A stretch of DNA of 34,581 nucleotides from Streptomyces glaucescens (GTDB lineage Bacteria; Actinomycetota; Actinomycetes; Streptomycetales; Streptomycetaceae). The notes under the pieces are model-generated. The model had not been told where the DNA came from. It did no database searches and saw only the letters and a list, made by a program, of their open reading frames with translations. Below are positions 1 through 9,389 of this stretch, piece by piece. The stretch lies in assembly GCF_002154375.1 (NCBI RefSeq), contig NZ_MUND01000047.1, positions 1 to 34,581 on the forward strand. The letters are read 5' to 3'. A program made the position numbers and the translations under genes. Every line of letters starts with the position of its first letter. Position 1 is the stretch's first letter.

Positions 1-479
1 GAGCCGCCGATGCCGATGTTGACGACGTTGCGGATGCGCTTGCCGGTGTGGCCGGTCCACGCGCCGGAGCGGACCCGCTCGGCGAAGTCGGCCATCCGGT
101 CGAGGACCGCGTGCACGGCGGGGACCACGTTCTCCCCGTCGACCTCGACCACCGCCTCGCGCGGCGCCCGCAGCGCGGTGTGCAGCACGGCCCGCCGCTC
201 GGTCGTGTTGATCCTCTCGCCGCGGAACATGGCGTCCCGCAGCCCGAACACATCGGTCGCGGCGGCCAGCTCGCGCAGCAGCTCCAGCGTCTCGTCGGTG
301 ACGAGGTGCTTCGAGTAGTCGATGTGCAGGTCGCCGACCTGGAGCGTGTACCCGCTGCCGCGTGCGGGGTCGGCGGCGAACAGCTCCCGCAGCCGCACCT
401 CGCCGAGCTGTTCGCGGTGCTTGGCCAGAGCGGTCCACTCGGGCGTCCGGTTGAGCCTCGTACGGCCGTCTGCGTTCAT
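1..479 (-). CDS. pgi: glucose-6-phosphate isomerase, N-terminal part (cut by window edge)
   Basis: Interconverts glucose-6-phosphate and fructose-6-phosphate in cytosolic glycolysis and gluconeogenesis. The gene enters on the minus strand with an ATG at 479 and runs off the left edge, so about 159 residues are visible. The translation begins [15 protein letters not shown] and contains [14 protein letters not shown], the [17 protein letters not shown] segment and, at the edge, the NIGIGGS motif. All are landmarks of the phosphoglucose isomerase N-terminal SIS domain. A purine-rich GGAGGAAGG lies about 13 bases before the ATG, rather far. The upstream neighbour on the same strand is an MFS gene ending 73 bases away. 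The catalytic C-terminal residues lie outside the window. Family assignment is firm from the motifs; which pgi paralogue of the genome this is cannot be seen. Confidence 0.93.
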   Translation of the reverse strand, partial: MNADGRTRLNRTPEWTALAKHREQLGEVRLRELFAADPARGSGYTLQVGDLHIDYSKHLVTDETLELLRELAAATDVFGLRDAMFRGERINTTERRAVLHTALRAPREAVVEVDGENVVPAVHAVLDRMADFAERVRSGAWTGHTGKRIRNVVNIGIGG

Positions 480-552
480 CTGGAAACTTCAGCCTTCCTC
501 CGTGCCTGGGCGCTGCGCGCGCCTGCCCCGCTGCCGGTCCCAACCTAATTGA

Positions 553-1818
553 TCAGCGGTGACCCGGAGCTGTCGTGACGCCGTCGCCGGGAACAACAAC
601 GGGTACGTCCGACCGGGCCGCGGGTATCAGCGCGGCGACGGACAGGGCGAAGAAGACCGCCGCGAGCAGCGCGGGGGTGTTCGCTCCCCAGGCGGCGGCG
701 ACCGCGCCGCCCAGCAGTGCGCCCAGCGGGGCCCCGGCGACCGCGAGGGTCCGGTGCGCGGAGCTGACCCGGCCGAGCATCCCGGCGGGGCTGTGCTGCT
801 GCGTCAGCGTGGTCGTGTTGACGTTCCACACCATGCCCATGAAGCCGAACACGGCGAGCGCGGCCACCAGCGCCACCGTGCTGCGCACCGAGCCCATGAC
901 GACGAGCGCGCAGAGCTGTGCGGTCCCGGCGAGCAGCACCGCCCGCAGCCGCCCGACCCGGCCGGTGATCCGGCCGTTGACCGCTCCTCCGGCGAGGCTG
1001 CCCACGGCGTATGCGGTCAGCGCCACCGCGTATCCCGTCTCGCCCGCGCGCAGCCACTCCGTCACCAGGACCACGAGGGTGGCGATGAGGGCGCCCATGC
1101 CGATGTTGCACAGGGCGGTGGCGGCGCACAGTCCGCGCAAGGCCCGGTCCCGGACGAGGGTGCGCAGCCCGTCCGCGATCTCCCGGCGCAGGGTGCTGCC
1201 CGCCGGCCGGGCCGCGCGGTCGGGCGCGGTGGTGCGCAGGGTGGCGACCAGTACGGCGGCCAGCAGGAAGGTGACGGCGTCGGCCGCGAACGGCAGCGCG
1301 GCGCCGGCGACGAGCAGCAGGGGCACCACGGGCCCGGCGAGCAGACCGCCCGCTATCCGCTGACCGGTCATCAGGCGGGCGTTGGCGTTGCCGAGCGCGT
1401 CCGGATGGACCACGGTGGGCAGCAGGGCGGTGGCCGCGTTGTCGAAGAGGGTCTGGAGGGTGGTGAGGGTGAAGGCCAGCCCGATCAGCAGGGGGATCGA
1501 GGCGTGGCCGAGCGCCACGGCCACCGCGAAACCGGCGACCAGCAGTCCGCGTACGGCGTCCACGGTCCACATGGCCCGCCGCTGGTCCACCCGGTCGGCG
1601 ACGGCGCCGCCGAGCAGCCCGAAGAGCAGCCAGGGCAATTGGCCGCAGGCGGTGACGGCCGCGACGAGCAGCGGTTCATCGGTCAGGGTGACGGCCAGCA
1701 GGGGTAACGCGGCGGTCCGCAGCGCGTCCCCGAAGCCCGACAGCACCGCGGCGCTCCACAACCGCCCGAATCCCCCGCGCCACAAGGGCACGGCGCTGTC
1801 CGTCGCCTCGGCCGCCAT
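553..1818 (-). CDS. MFS transporter (EntS/TetA-like drug or siderophore exporter type)
   Basis: A 421-residue integral membrane protein with roughly twelve hydrophobic segments. The start FGRLWSAAVLSGFGDALRTAALPLLAV and the loop VADRVDQRRAMWTVDAVRG (the motif-A-like loop between TM2 and TM3) are typical of MFS permeases related to EntS-type exporters. The ORF is open 19 codons further upstream, but I choose the ATG at 1818 because GGGGGAG stands five bases before it and residues after it begin the usual cytoplasmic leader and TM1. It probably exports a small hydrophobic compound by proton antiport; the substrate cannot be deduced. It lies on the same strand as pgi and rbpA-like genes with 70-135 base gaps, so co-transcription is uncertain. 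Confidence 0.85.
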   Translation of the reverse strand: MAAEATDSAVPLWRGGFGRLWSAAVLSGFGDALRTAALPLLAVTLTDEPLLVAAVTACGQLPWLLFGLLGGAVADRVDQRRAMWTVDAVRGLLVAGFAVAVALGHASIPLLIGLAFTLTTLQTLFDNAATALLPTVVHPDALGNANARLMTGQRIAGGLLAGPVVPLLLVAGAALPFAADAVTFLLAAVLVATLRTTAPDRAARPAGSTLRREIADGLRTLVRDRALRGLCAATALCNIGMGALIATLVVLVTEWLRAGETGYAVALTAYAVGSLAGGAVNGRITGRVGRLRAVLLAGTAQLCALVVMGSVRSTVALVAALAVFGFMGMVWNVNTTTLTQQHSPAGMLGRVSSAHRTLAVAGAPLGALLGGAVAAAWGANTPALLAAVFFALSVAALIPAARSDVPVVVPGDGVTTAPGHR

Positions 1819-1912
1819 CGGTACTCCCCCGCACGATCCGCCTGATGAGCACACCGTAGGGGGCACCACTGACAATCGGTCCGCGAGCGGTCCGCCGAGG
1901 CGGGAAACAGCT

Positions 1913-1943
1913 CCGGCCAGGCACCTCTCAGGTACCCGGCCGG
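1913..1943 (-). terminator. hairpin just downstream of the RbpA-family gene
   Basis: CCGGCCAGGCACCT at 1913-1926 pairs with AGGTACCCGGCCGG at 1930-1943 over 14 positions with two mismatches and a three-base loop. It begins 11 bases past the stop codon of the RbpA-like gene. There is no U-run, as is common for Streptomyces terminators. Inferred from structure and position only. Confidence 0.5.
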
Positions 1944-1953
1944 TGGTCGTCTC

Positions 1954-2289
1954 TCAGATCTCGCCCCGGAGTTTGGCGAGCGCCTCGGCGAGGATCGCCT
2001 CGCCGTCCGCGTCGCTGCGCCGCTCCCGGACGTACGCGAGGTGCGTCTTGTAGGGCTCGGTGCGCGGCGGGTCCGGCGGGTTGTCCCGGTCCTGTCCGGC
2101 CGGGAAGCCGCAGCGCGGGCAGTCCCAGGTGTCGGGAACCTGCGCGTCGCTGGCGAAGCTCGGCTGCGTCTCGTGCCCGTTGGAGCACCAGAAGGAGATG
2201 CGCAGACGCGGCGCGGACTCGCCGCGTTCGGCCTCACCCATCGGCCCCGCCCCGACCCGGCTTCCTCGGATCGCGTTGCCACTTGCCAC
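1954..2289 (-). CDS. RbpA-family RNA polymerase-binding protein (paralogue, RbpB-like)
   Basis: A 111-residue protein resembling the actinobacterial RbpA family, which binds the principal sigma factor and RNA polymerase and stimulates transcription initiation. It keeps the basic N-terminus (IRGSRVGAG near residues 8-15), a compact core with C35-x3-H39 and C57-x2-C60 that could hold zinc, and the C-terminal helix PYKTHLAYVRERRSDADGEA, which matches the sigma-interaction region (TH-x-x-x-x-x-ERR) of RbpA. Its sequence differs clearly from the main Streptomyces RbpA (which starts MSERALRGTRL), so I call it a paralogue. The start is GTG at 2289 with GGGAG eight bases upstream. A candidate HrdB-type promoter lies about 70 bases upstream. 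It sits alone between secG and an exporter. Whether it acts as a general or conditional factor is not visible. Confidence 0.85.
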   Translation of the reverse strand: MASGNAIRGSRVGAGPMGEAERGESAPRLRISFWCSNGHETQPSFASDAQVPDTWDCPRCGFPAGQDRDNPPDPPRTEPYKTHLAYVRERRSDADGEAILAEALAKLRGEI

Positions 2290-2355
2290 GGTCGTAACTC
2301 CCTGCGTGATGGTGCCGCGAAGCGCGTCGGCGTTTCGCTTCGCTGCGAGCGCCCC

Positions 2356-2384
2356 AGTCTACGTAAGGCCCAACGCGCGTCCAG
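2356..2384 (-). promoter_or_regulatory. candidate sigma-70-type promoter of the RbpA-family gene
   Basis: On the minus strand CTGGAC (2384-2379) and TAGACT (2361-2356) are separated by 17 bases. The -10 box fits TANNNT well; the -35 box is a moderate match. The implied start near 2349 gives a leader of about 60 bases. Motif reading only. Confidence 0.45.
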
Positions 2385-2517
2385 TGATTGGAGTTACAGA
2401 CCCCACACTCAGACGCAAGCCCCATGATAGGCCGCGCTTCGGGGCGCGCACCGAACATGGGGCGTTACGTGCGGAATCGTGCTGACCAGCGGGATGCCGG
2501 CCGGGTCGCCGTGTCGT

Positions 2518-2751
2518 TCAGCCGACCTTCACCAGAAGGCCGAGTACGACGATGCACGCGAACCACAGCAGACCGACCACCACGGTGATGCGGTCGAGGT
2601 TGCGCTCGGCGACCGAGGAGCCGCCGACGGAGGACTGCATGCCGCCACCGAACATGTCGGAGAGGCCGCCGCCCTTCCCCTTGTGCATCAGCACCAGCAG
2701 CATCAGCAGCAGGCTGAAGACGATCAGGGCGATCGAGAACCCCATAACCAC
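2518..2751 (-). CDS. secG: preprotein translocase subunit SecG
   Basis: Small inner subunit of the SecYEG protein-conducting channel. The protein (77 residues from GTG, 75 from the internal ATG at 2745) has two membrane helices: the first around FSIALIVFSLLLMLLVLM and the second around ITVVVGLLWFACIVVLGLL. Between them is the conserved SecG loop HKGKGGGLSDMFGGG followed by an SSVGGSSVAERNLDR segment. I prefer the GTG at 2751 because GAGGAAG lies about 11 bases before it, while it is 17 bases from the ATG. The pair secG next to tpiA-pgk-gap is the familiar actinobacterial order. A hairpin at 2786-2814 separates it from tpiA, so it may be expressed by readthrough or from its own weak promoter, which I could not identify. 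Confidence 0.92.
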   Translation of the reverse strand: MVMGFSIALIVFSLLLMLLVLMHKGKGGGLSDMFGGGMQSSVGGSSVAERNLDRITVVVGLLWFACIVVLGLLVKVG

Positions 2752-2785
2752 GGCTGGACCAACTTCCTCGGCTTCGGATGGACGA

Positions 2786-2814
2786 CGGGGGCCGACAGAT
2801 TCTGCCGGCCCCCG
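2786..2814 (-). terminator. hairpin between tpiA and secG
   Basis: CGGGGGCCGACA (2786-2797) pairs with TGCCGGCCCCCG (2803-2814): nine G-C pairs, one mismatch, two more pairs and a five-base loop. It lies 44 bases after the tpiA stop and about 35 bases before the secG start, so it may end the glycolytic transcript or attenuate readthrough into secG. No U-run is present. Confidence 0.6.
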
Positions 2815-2858
2815 CAAGGGTACGACGTTACGCCGCTACCGCATACTCACCGGTCGAC

Positions 2859-3635
<777 letters not shown>

Positions 3636-3641
3636 AAAGGG

Positions 3642-4853
3642 TCAGTCCTCCAGTGCGGCGAGGCCGGGGAGCGTCGTGCCCTCGAGGTATTCGAGGGAGG
3701 CGCCGCCACCGGTCGAGATGTGGCCGAATGCGTTCTCGTCGAAGCCCAGCGTGCGGACGGCCGCGGCGGAGTCGCCGCCGCCGACCACGGTGAAGCCCGG
3801 GGAGTCGATGAGGGCCTGGGCGACCGCCTTGGTGCCCTCGGCGTAGTCGGGGTGCTCGAAGACGCCCATCGGTCCGTTCCAGAAGACGGTGGCCGCGTCG
3901 GCGAGCTTCGAGGCGTACAGCTTGCGGGTCTCGGGACCGATGTCCAGACCCTCCTGGTCGGCGGGGATGGCGTCCGCGGCGACGGTGGTGGGGTTGGCCG
4001 GGGCCTTGGTCTTCAGGTCGGGGAACTCGGGCGAGACCAGGACGTCCACCGGCAGGACCAGCTCGACGCCGTTCTTCTCGGCGCGCTCCATGTACTCCTT
4101 GACGACCGGAATCTGGTCCTCCTGGAGGAGGGAGATGCCGACCTCGTAGCCCTTGGCCTTGAGGAAGGTGTAGGCCATGCCGCCGCCGATGAGGAGGCGG
4201 TCGGCCTTGCCGAGGAGCTGGTCGATGACGGCGAGCTTGTCGGAGACCTTGGCACCGCCGAGGGCGACGACGTACGGCCGCTTGACGTCCTCGGTGAGCT
4301 TCTTCAGGACGCCGACCTCGGTGGCGATGAGGTAGCCGGCGTAGTGGGGGAGCCTCTTCGGCAGGTCGAAGACCGAGGCGTGCCCCCGGTGCACGGCGCC
4401 GAAGCCGTCGCCCACGTAGACGTCGGCGAGGGCCGCGAGCTGGTCGGCGAAGGCGCCCCGCTCGGCGTCGTCCTTGCTGGTCTCGCCCGCGTTGAAGCGC
4501 AGGTTCTCGATGACGGCGACCTGGCCGTCGGCCAGGCCCGCGACGGTGGACGTGGCGGAGTCGCCGACCGTGTCGGCGGCGAAGGCGACGTCGGCGCCGA
4601 GGAGTTCGCCGAGCCGGGCGGCGGCCGGGGCCAGCGAGAAGGCCGGGTCCGGGGCGCCCTTGGGGCGGCCGAGGTGGGAGGCGACGACCACGCGGGCGCC
4701 GGCCTCGGCGAGGGCCTTGACGGTGGGCAGCACGGCGCGGATGCGGCCGTCGTCGGTGATGGTGGTGCCGTCCAGCGGCACGTTGAGGTCGGCGCGGACG
4801 AAGACCCGCTTGCCCGCGACCCCGTCGGCGAGGAGTTCGTCGATCGTCTTCAT
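3642..4853 (-). CDS. pgk: phosphoglycerate kinase
   Basis: Transfers phosphate from 1,3-bisphosphoglycerate to ADP in glycolysis. The 403-residue protein has the two-domain family length. Seen in order: the N-terminal substrate motif RVFVRADLNVPLDG near residue 15, SHLGRPKG near 60, the GDGFGAVHRGHAS segment near 155, and the nucleotide-binding FWNGPMGVFE and GGGDSAAAV motifs in the C-terminal half. The reading frame is open further upstream to 5018, but the ATG at 4853 starts the conserved MKTIDELL sequence and has AGGAG nine bases before it. The leader carries two exact 15-base direct repeats and a TAGGAT box, so the gene seems to have its own promoter separate from gap. Confidence 0.97.
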   Translation of the reverse strand: MKTIDELLADGVAGKRVFVRADLNVPLDGTTITDDGRIRAVLPTVKALAEAGARVVVASHLGRPKGAPDPAFSLAPAAARLGELLGADVAFAADTVGDSATSTVAGLADGQVAVIENLRFNAGETSKDDAERGAFADQLAALADVYVGDGFGAVHRGHASVFDLPKRLPHYAGYLIATEVGVLKKLTEDVKRPYVVALGGAKVSDKLAVIDQLLGKADRLLIGGGMAYTFLKAKGYEVGISLLQEDQIPVVKEYMERAEKNGVELVLPVDVLVSPEFPDLKTKAPANPTTVAADAIPADQEGLDIGPETRKLYASKLADAATVFWNGPMGVFEHPDYAEGTKAVAQALIDSPGFTVVGGGDSAAAVRTLGFDENAFGHISTGGGASLEYLEGTTLPGLAALED

Positions 4854-4872
4854 TTCAGGGGGCTCCTGAGGA

Positions 4873-4920
4873 GGCTCGTTCTGGCTCGTGACCGGATGGC
4901 TCGTGACCGGATGGCTCGTG
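4873..4920. repeat. 15-bp direct repeats in the pgk leader
   Basis: GGCTCGTGACCGGAT occurs twice without interruption at 4883-4897 and 4898-4912, flanked by truncated copies GGCTCGTT (4873-4880) and GGCTCGTG (4913-4920). The block lies 20 to 67 bases before the pgk start, inside the predicted transcript leader, downstream of a candidate -10 box. It could be a regulator site, an RNA element or a slippage product. Confidence 0.8.
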
Positions 4921-4936
4921 CCGATGACCAGGCCCG

Positions 4937-4942
4937 ATCCTA
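4937..4942 (-). promoter_or_regulatory. candidate -10 box for pgk-tpiA
   Basis: TAGGAT on the minus strand (4942-4937) fits the TANNNT consensus and lies just past the hairpin that follows gap. No convincing -35 hexamer was found. It would give a leader of roughly 75 bases containing the 15-bp repeats. Confidence 0.35.
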
Positions 4943-4970
4943 GAGAGGCGGGCCGGTCGTGACGTGAGTC

Positions 4971-5010
4971 AGGGCCCGGGCCGCGCGTCCCTGCGCCTGG
5001 CCCGAGCCCT
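4971..5010 (-). terminator. hairpin after gap
   Basis: AGGGCCCGGGCC (4971-4982) pairs with GGCCCGAGCCCT (4999-5010) with one mismatch and a 16-base loop, about 30 bases past the gap stop. It is GC-rich with no U-run. Its place suggests that gap is terminated, at least partly, before pgk. Confidence 0.55.
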
Positions 5011-5041
5011 GCTCTCACTTCAAGGTGCCTGCTTCAGCCGG

Positions 5042-6097
<1,056 letters not shown>

Positions 6098-6179
6098 CTA
6101 TTTGGGATGTCCCCGACCGCCTCCGACCCTACCTCCCCGAAGCCCCCGGGGTGACATCGAGACGGCCCATACACGGCAG

Positions 6180-6215
6180 GCCGGTCCGTACCCGCCAGTA
6201 GGGGTACGGACCGGC
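6180..6215 (-). terminator. perfect 14-bp hairpin after the M14 carboxypeptidase gene
   Basis: GCCGGTCCGTACCC (6180-6193) pairs perfectly with GGGTACGGACCGGC (6202-6215) around an eight-base loop, about 40 bases after the carboxypeptidase stop and 130 bases before the gap start. It is a strong candidate terminator on the minus strand. Confidence 0.75.
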
Positions 6216-6256
6216 TCAACTGTGGCGGGTCGCGCTCAGGTGCGCCGGCCCCTCCG

Positions 6257-9211
6257 TCAGTCGTCGAGCGCGGTGAGCGCCCGGCCGATCAGCCTCGTCC
6301 GGTCGGCCGCCGCGGTGACGTGCTCCAGGCCGAAGCCCAGCAGCACGGTGTCGTCCGTGGCGACCGCGCCGTACGTCTTGAACAGCTCCCCGGAAAGACC
6401 CCAGTCCCTCACCACCGCGGGGCTTCCGGCCGGCGGGCCGGGGGTGCTCCAGGCGCCGAGCGACGTCTCGAAGCCCTCGGTCTGCCGCACCGTGCCGCCG
6501 ATGACGACGGAGGCGTCGTCGACGAGCACACCGTGGCCGCCGGAGCCGGGGTCGGTGACGTAGCTCAAGGAGAGTTCCACCGTCTTCCCGGCGTATGCGG
6601 AAAGATCGAAGGAGACTTCCTGCCAGCCCGCGGAGGCGCCGGTGAAGCTGTTCCAGGCGCCGCTGGTCCCGGTGGGCGCGCAGCCGTCGTCGCCGAGCGT
6701 CAGATACCGCTCGAGGGCGGGGTGCGCCTGGATGAAGTACCCGGCCTCGCACTCGGCGGGCACGGCGGTGCGGGTGGCACCGCCCGCCTCCGGGAGCGTG
6801 GTCCAGTCGTCGGCACCGGCGGTACGGGCCTCCAGCAGCGCGTGGTCGTAGCCCTGCTCGGTGTCCCAGAGCAGGCGGGTGCGCAGGGTGGGCCGGTCGG
6901 AGGCGCTGACGCCGGTGAGGTCGACGGTGCGGGTGAGGCGGTTCCAGGCGTAGTCGGAGTGCGTGACGGCCGCCATGGAGGTGCCCGCGTACGGGCCGTA
7001 CGGGTTGACCGTGCCCGGGTAGCCGCCCGCGCCCGCGCTCTCGAACTGCGGGAACGTCTCCACCGGCAGGGTGCCGGAGGTGACGCCGAACGATCCGGCC
7101 GCGTTCAGCGGGTTGCCGGGCGCGTCGCCGAGCGGGGCCCTCGGACCCGCGAGGGCGCCGGTGCCGTCGAAGCCGGTGACCTTCGGGAGGGTCGTACGGG
7201 TGTAGGCGCCCAGGTAGTACTGGCTGAAGTCGTTCGACAGGGTGCCGCCGCCCAGGTCGACGGAGCCGCCGGCGCTCTCGCCCGCCTCGATCAGCTTGCC
7301 GCCCTCGTTGAGGTAGGCGCGCAGTTCCAGCTGGGTGGCGTTGCCGGGGCGCGTGGCACCGGTGTGGTGGACGACCGTGTCGAAGTGGGCGAGGACGCCG
7401 AGCGCGTCGGGCGCGCCCTGCCGGGAGACGTCCCAGACCACGGCCTTCTCGCCGTTGGCCCTCAGCGCGTCCACGTAGGTCCGGGCGTGGGTGGCGGGCT
7501 GGCCCTCCTCGGCGACGACGAGGACGTCCGCGCGGGGCCGCTCGGCGACGGTGTAGGTGAAGTGTTCGCTCTCGGTCCGCTTGCCGGCGCGGGTCTCGCC
7601 GGTGAACCAGACCTCGACCTCGTCGCCCGGTTCGCCGTCGGCGACCTTCGCGCGGTACTCGTCGAAGTAGAGGTTGTCCTCGCCGCCGTAGGTCTCGCCG
7701 CCCTTCCAGGGGCGCAGGGCCATGTCCTCGACGCGGCCGCCGTTGACGCGGTACTTCAGCTCCTTGTCGCGCACCGACTTGCGGGCGACGACGGAGACCT
7801 CCTGGCGGGCGCCACGCGCGTAGGAGGTGGTGAACGCCGCCGGGGTGAAGTCCGGGGCGGCCATGCCGACCGCGGACTTCGGCTGGTCGGGGCGGGCAGC
7901 GGACTCGGCGACGGAGAGCGCGAAGGGGATGTTCTTGGCGAACTCCTGCTGGATCAGCCTCTCGTCGTCCGGGAAGGTGAAGACGGACGCGCAGTCCTCG
8001 GCCTTCCAGGCGTCGTCCGGGTCCGCGTTCGACACCGTCTGACAGGTCGACATCTCCGGGGTGAACATCGCGGTGCCGTTGACGTTGGCCGCGTGGCCGT
8101 CCGCCTCGCCGTTGGTGGTGTACAGCTCGGAGGAGACCTGCGGGTGGTACCCGGGGACCGCCGGCTTCTCGGGGGTGCCGGCGAGCGCCTTGTAGAGCAC
8201 GTCGTCCGGGGTCTCGGTGGCGACCTGCCAGCCCACGCCGTAGAGGATCAGCTCGGCGGCGGAGTGGTAGTTGATGCCGTACTCGAAGCCGATGCGCTTC
8301 TGGAGGCGGTCGACGGCCTGGGTCTCGGGCTCGGAGTTCGGTCCGGCGCCGCGGTAGGTCTGGCTGGTGGGGTGGGGGGACGAACCTTCGTCGTCGTAGC
8401 CCCACTTGTAGGCGAAGTTGCGGTTGAGGTCGACGCCGTCGCCGACGGTGATGGCGCCGTCGGCGTTGTTGTCCCGCATGTTCTTGCGCCACTGGCGGTC
8501 GCCGTCGGCGGCGTGGGTGAAGTCGTAGCCGTCGGGGTTGGCGGAGATGACGAACCACAGCTCGGTGGTGTCGACGATCTTCTTGACGCGCTTGTCGGTG
8601 CGGTAGTTGTCCAGGTAGTGGTGCATCAGCCGGCGGGTCATCTCCGGTGTGATCCACTCGCGCGCGTGCTGGTTGGACAGGTACAGCACGGCGGGCCTGG
8701 CGCCGTCCTTGGTCCTCTTCGCGTTCCTGGTGAGCTTCAGGGCGAGGATGTCCTGCCCCTGGAGGGTCTTGCCGATGGAGACCACCTTGGTCAGGCCCGG
8801 GTGCTGCCGTCCGGTCCTGAGGATCTCCTCCTTGATGCCGCCCGGTCCGCTGTACGGCCGGTAGACGCCGTCCGCGGCGGCGGCCACGCGCGCGCGTGCC
8901 GTCTCCGAGAGGGTGTGCTCCTTCAGGTCGACGCCCTTTTTCTCCAGTTGCGCGGCCTGCTTGTCGGTGAGGTAGACCTCGACGGAGGCGGTGCCCCGGT
9001 CGGGGGCCTGCTCGCCGAGTTCGTGGGCGTCCTGACCGGCCGCCAGGAGCAGCGGGATCTGCTGCTTGGTGACCTCGGCGCGGAACACCTTCACTTCCTC
9101 GGTTCCGGGTCCCGGGGAACGTCCGTTCTGCGCCTGGGCGATGGGTGCGATGCTCGCTCCGCCGATCAGGAGCGTGCCGATGGCGAGGATCGATCTCGCT
9201 CTGTGTCTCAT
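6257..9211 (-). CDS. secreted M14 zinc carboxypeptidase with a long C-terminal extension
   Basis: A 984-residue exported metallopeptidase expected to remove C-terminal residues from peptides outside the cell. From the ATG at 9211 (GGGGGG three bases upstream) the protein opens with a signal peptide, MRHRARSILAIGTLLIGG ... AQAQ, of about 28 residues. The catalytic domain spans roughly 115-440: zinc ligands H182 and E185 in NQHAREWITPE, the substrate motif DLNRNF near 262, EPETQAV near 295, the third zinc ligand H316 in NYHSAAE, and the likely catalytic E386 in FTPEM. A middle section has a GATase-like or adhesin-like look (LVVAEEG, then GGKLIEAGESAGG). The C-terminal third contains a lectin/MAM-like stretch resembling immune inhibitor A proteins. 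The ORF is open to 9262, but only the chosen start gives a signal peptide at the N-terminus. The gene is flanked by terminators. Confidence 0.9.
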   Translation of the reverse strand: MRHRARSILAIGTLLIGGASIAPIAQAQNGRSPGPGTEEVKVFRAEVTKQQIPLLLAAGQDAHELGEQAPDRGTASVEVYLTDKQAAQLEKKGVDLKEHTLSETARARVAAAADGVYRPYSGPGGIKEEILRTGRQHPGLTKVVSIGKTLQGQDILALKLTRNAKRTKDGARPAVLYLSNQHAREWITPEMTRRLMHHYLDNYRTDKRVKKIVDTTELWFVISANPDGYDFTHAADGDRQWRKNMRDNNADGAITVGDGVDLNRNFAYKWGYDDEGSSPHPTSQTYRGAGPNSEPETQAVDRLQKRIGFEYGINYHSAAELILYGVGWQVATETPDDVLYKALAGTPEKPAVPGYHPQVSSELYTTNGEADGHAANVNGTAMFTPEMSTCQTVSNADPDDAWKAEDCASVFTFPDDERLIQQEFAKNIPFALSVAESAARPDQPKSAVGMAAPDFTPAAFTTSYARGARQEVSVVARKSVRDKELKYRVNGGRVEDMALRPWKGGETYGGEDNLYFDEYRAKVADGEPGDEVEVWFTGETRAGKRTESEHFTYTVAERPRADVLVVAEEGQPATHARTYVDALRANGEKAVVWDVSRQGAPDALGVLAHFDTVVHHTGATRPGNATQLELRAYLNEGGKLIEAGESAGGSVDLGGGTLSNDFSQYYLGAYTRTTLPKVTGFDGTGALAGPRAPLGDAPGNPLNAAGSFGVTSGTLPVETFPQFESAGAGGYPGTVNPYGPYAGTSMAAVTHSDYAWNRLTRTVDLTGVSASDRPTLRTRLLWDTEQGYDHALLEARTAGADDWTTLPEAGGATRTAVPAECEAGYFIQAHPALERYLTLGDDGCAPTGTSGAWNSFTGASAGWQEVSFDLSAYAGKTVELSLSYVTDPGSGGHGVLVDDASVVIGGTVRQTEGFETSLGAWSTPGPPAGSPAVVRDWGLSGELFKTYGAVATDDTVLLGFGLEHVTAAADRTRLIGRALTALDD

Positions 9212-9313
9212 GAACCCCCCTGCTGGTGGTTCGCCACAGCGACGAATAGGTGCCAGGCTCATGACAGATCATGATCGAGTCAAGGGTGCCTCTTCGGTGG
9301 CTCCCGGCCGCGG

Positions 9314-9357
9314 ACACGCCGGTGCCGACGCCCGTTCGGACGTCGGCACCGGCGTGT
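9314..9357 (-). terminator. perfect 17-bp hairpin ending the uvrC-rapZ-yvcK-whiA operon
   Basis: The arm 9314-9330 (ACACGCCGGTGCCGACG) is exactly complementary to 9341-9357 around a ten-base loop. It begins 33 bases past the whiA stop. No U-run is present. One of the clearest hairpins in the window. Confidence 0.8.
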
Positions 9358-9389
9358 TGACGAGATGTCGGCGCGTTGCCGACGGGGGG

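Noticed and set aside
2234..2458. 74-codon minus-strand frame upstream of the RbpA-family gene
   Set aside because: It overlaps the promoter and start of the RbpA-family gene, has no ribosome site and a basic, shadow-like composition.
6320..9274. 984-codon plus-strand frame opposite the M14 carboxypeptidase
   Set aside because: Antisense shadow of a gene with complete zinc and catalytic motifs; no domain or ribosome site of its own.
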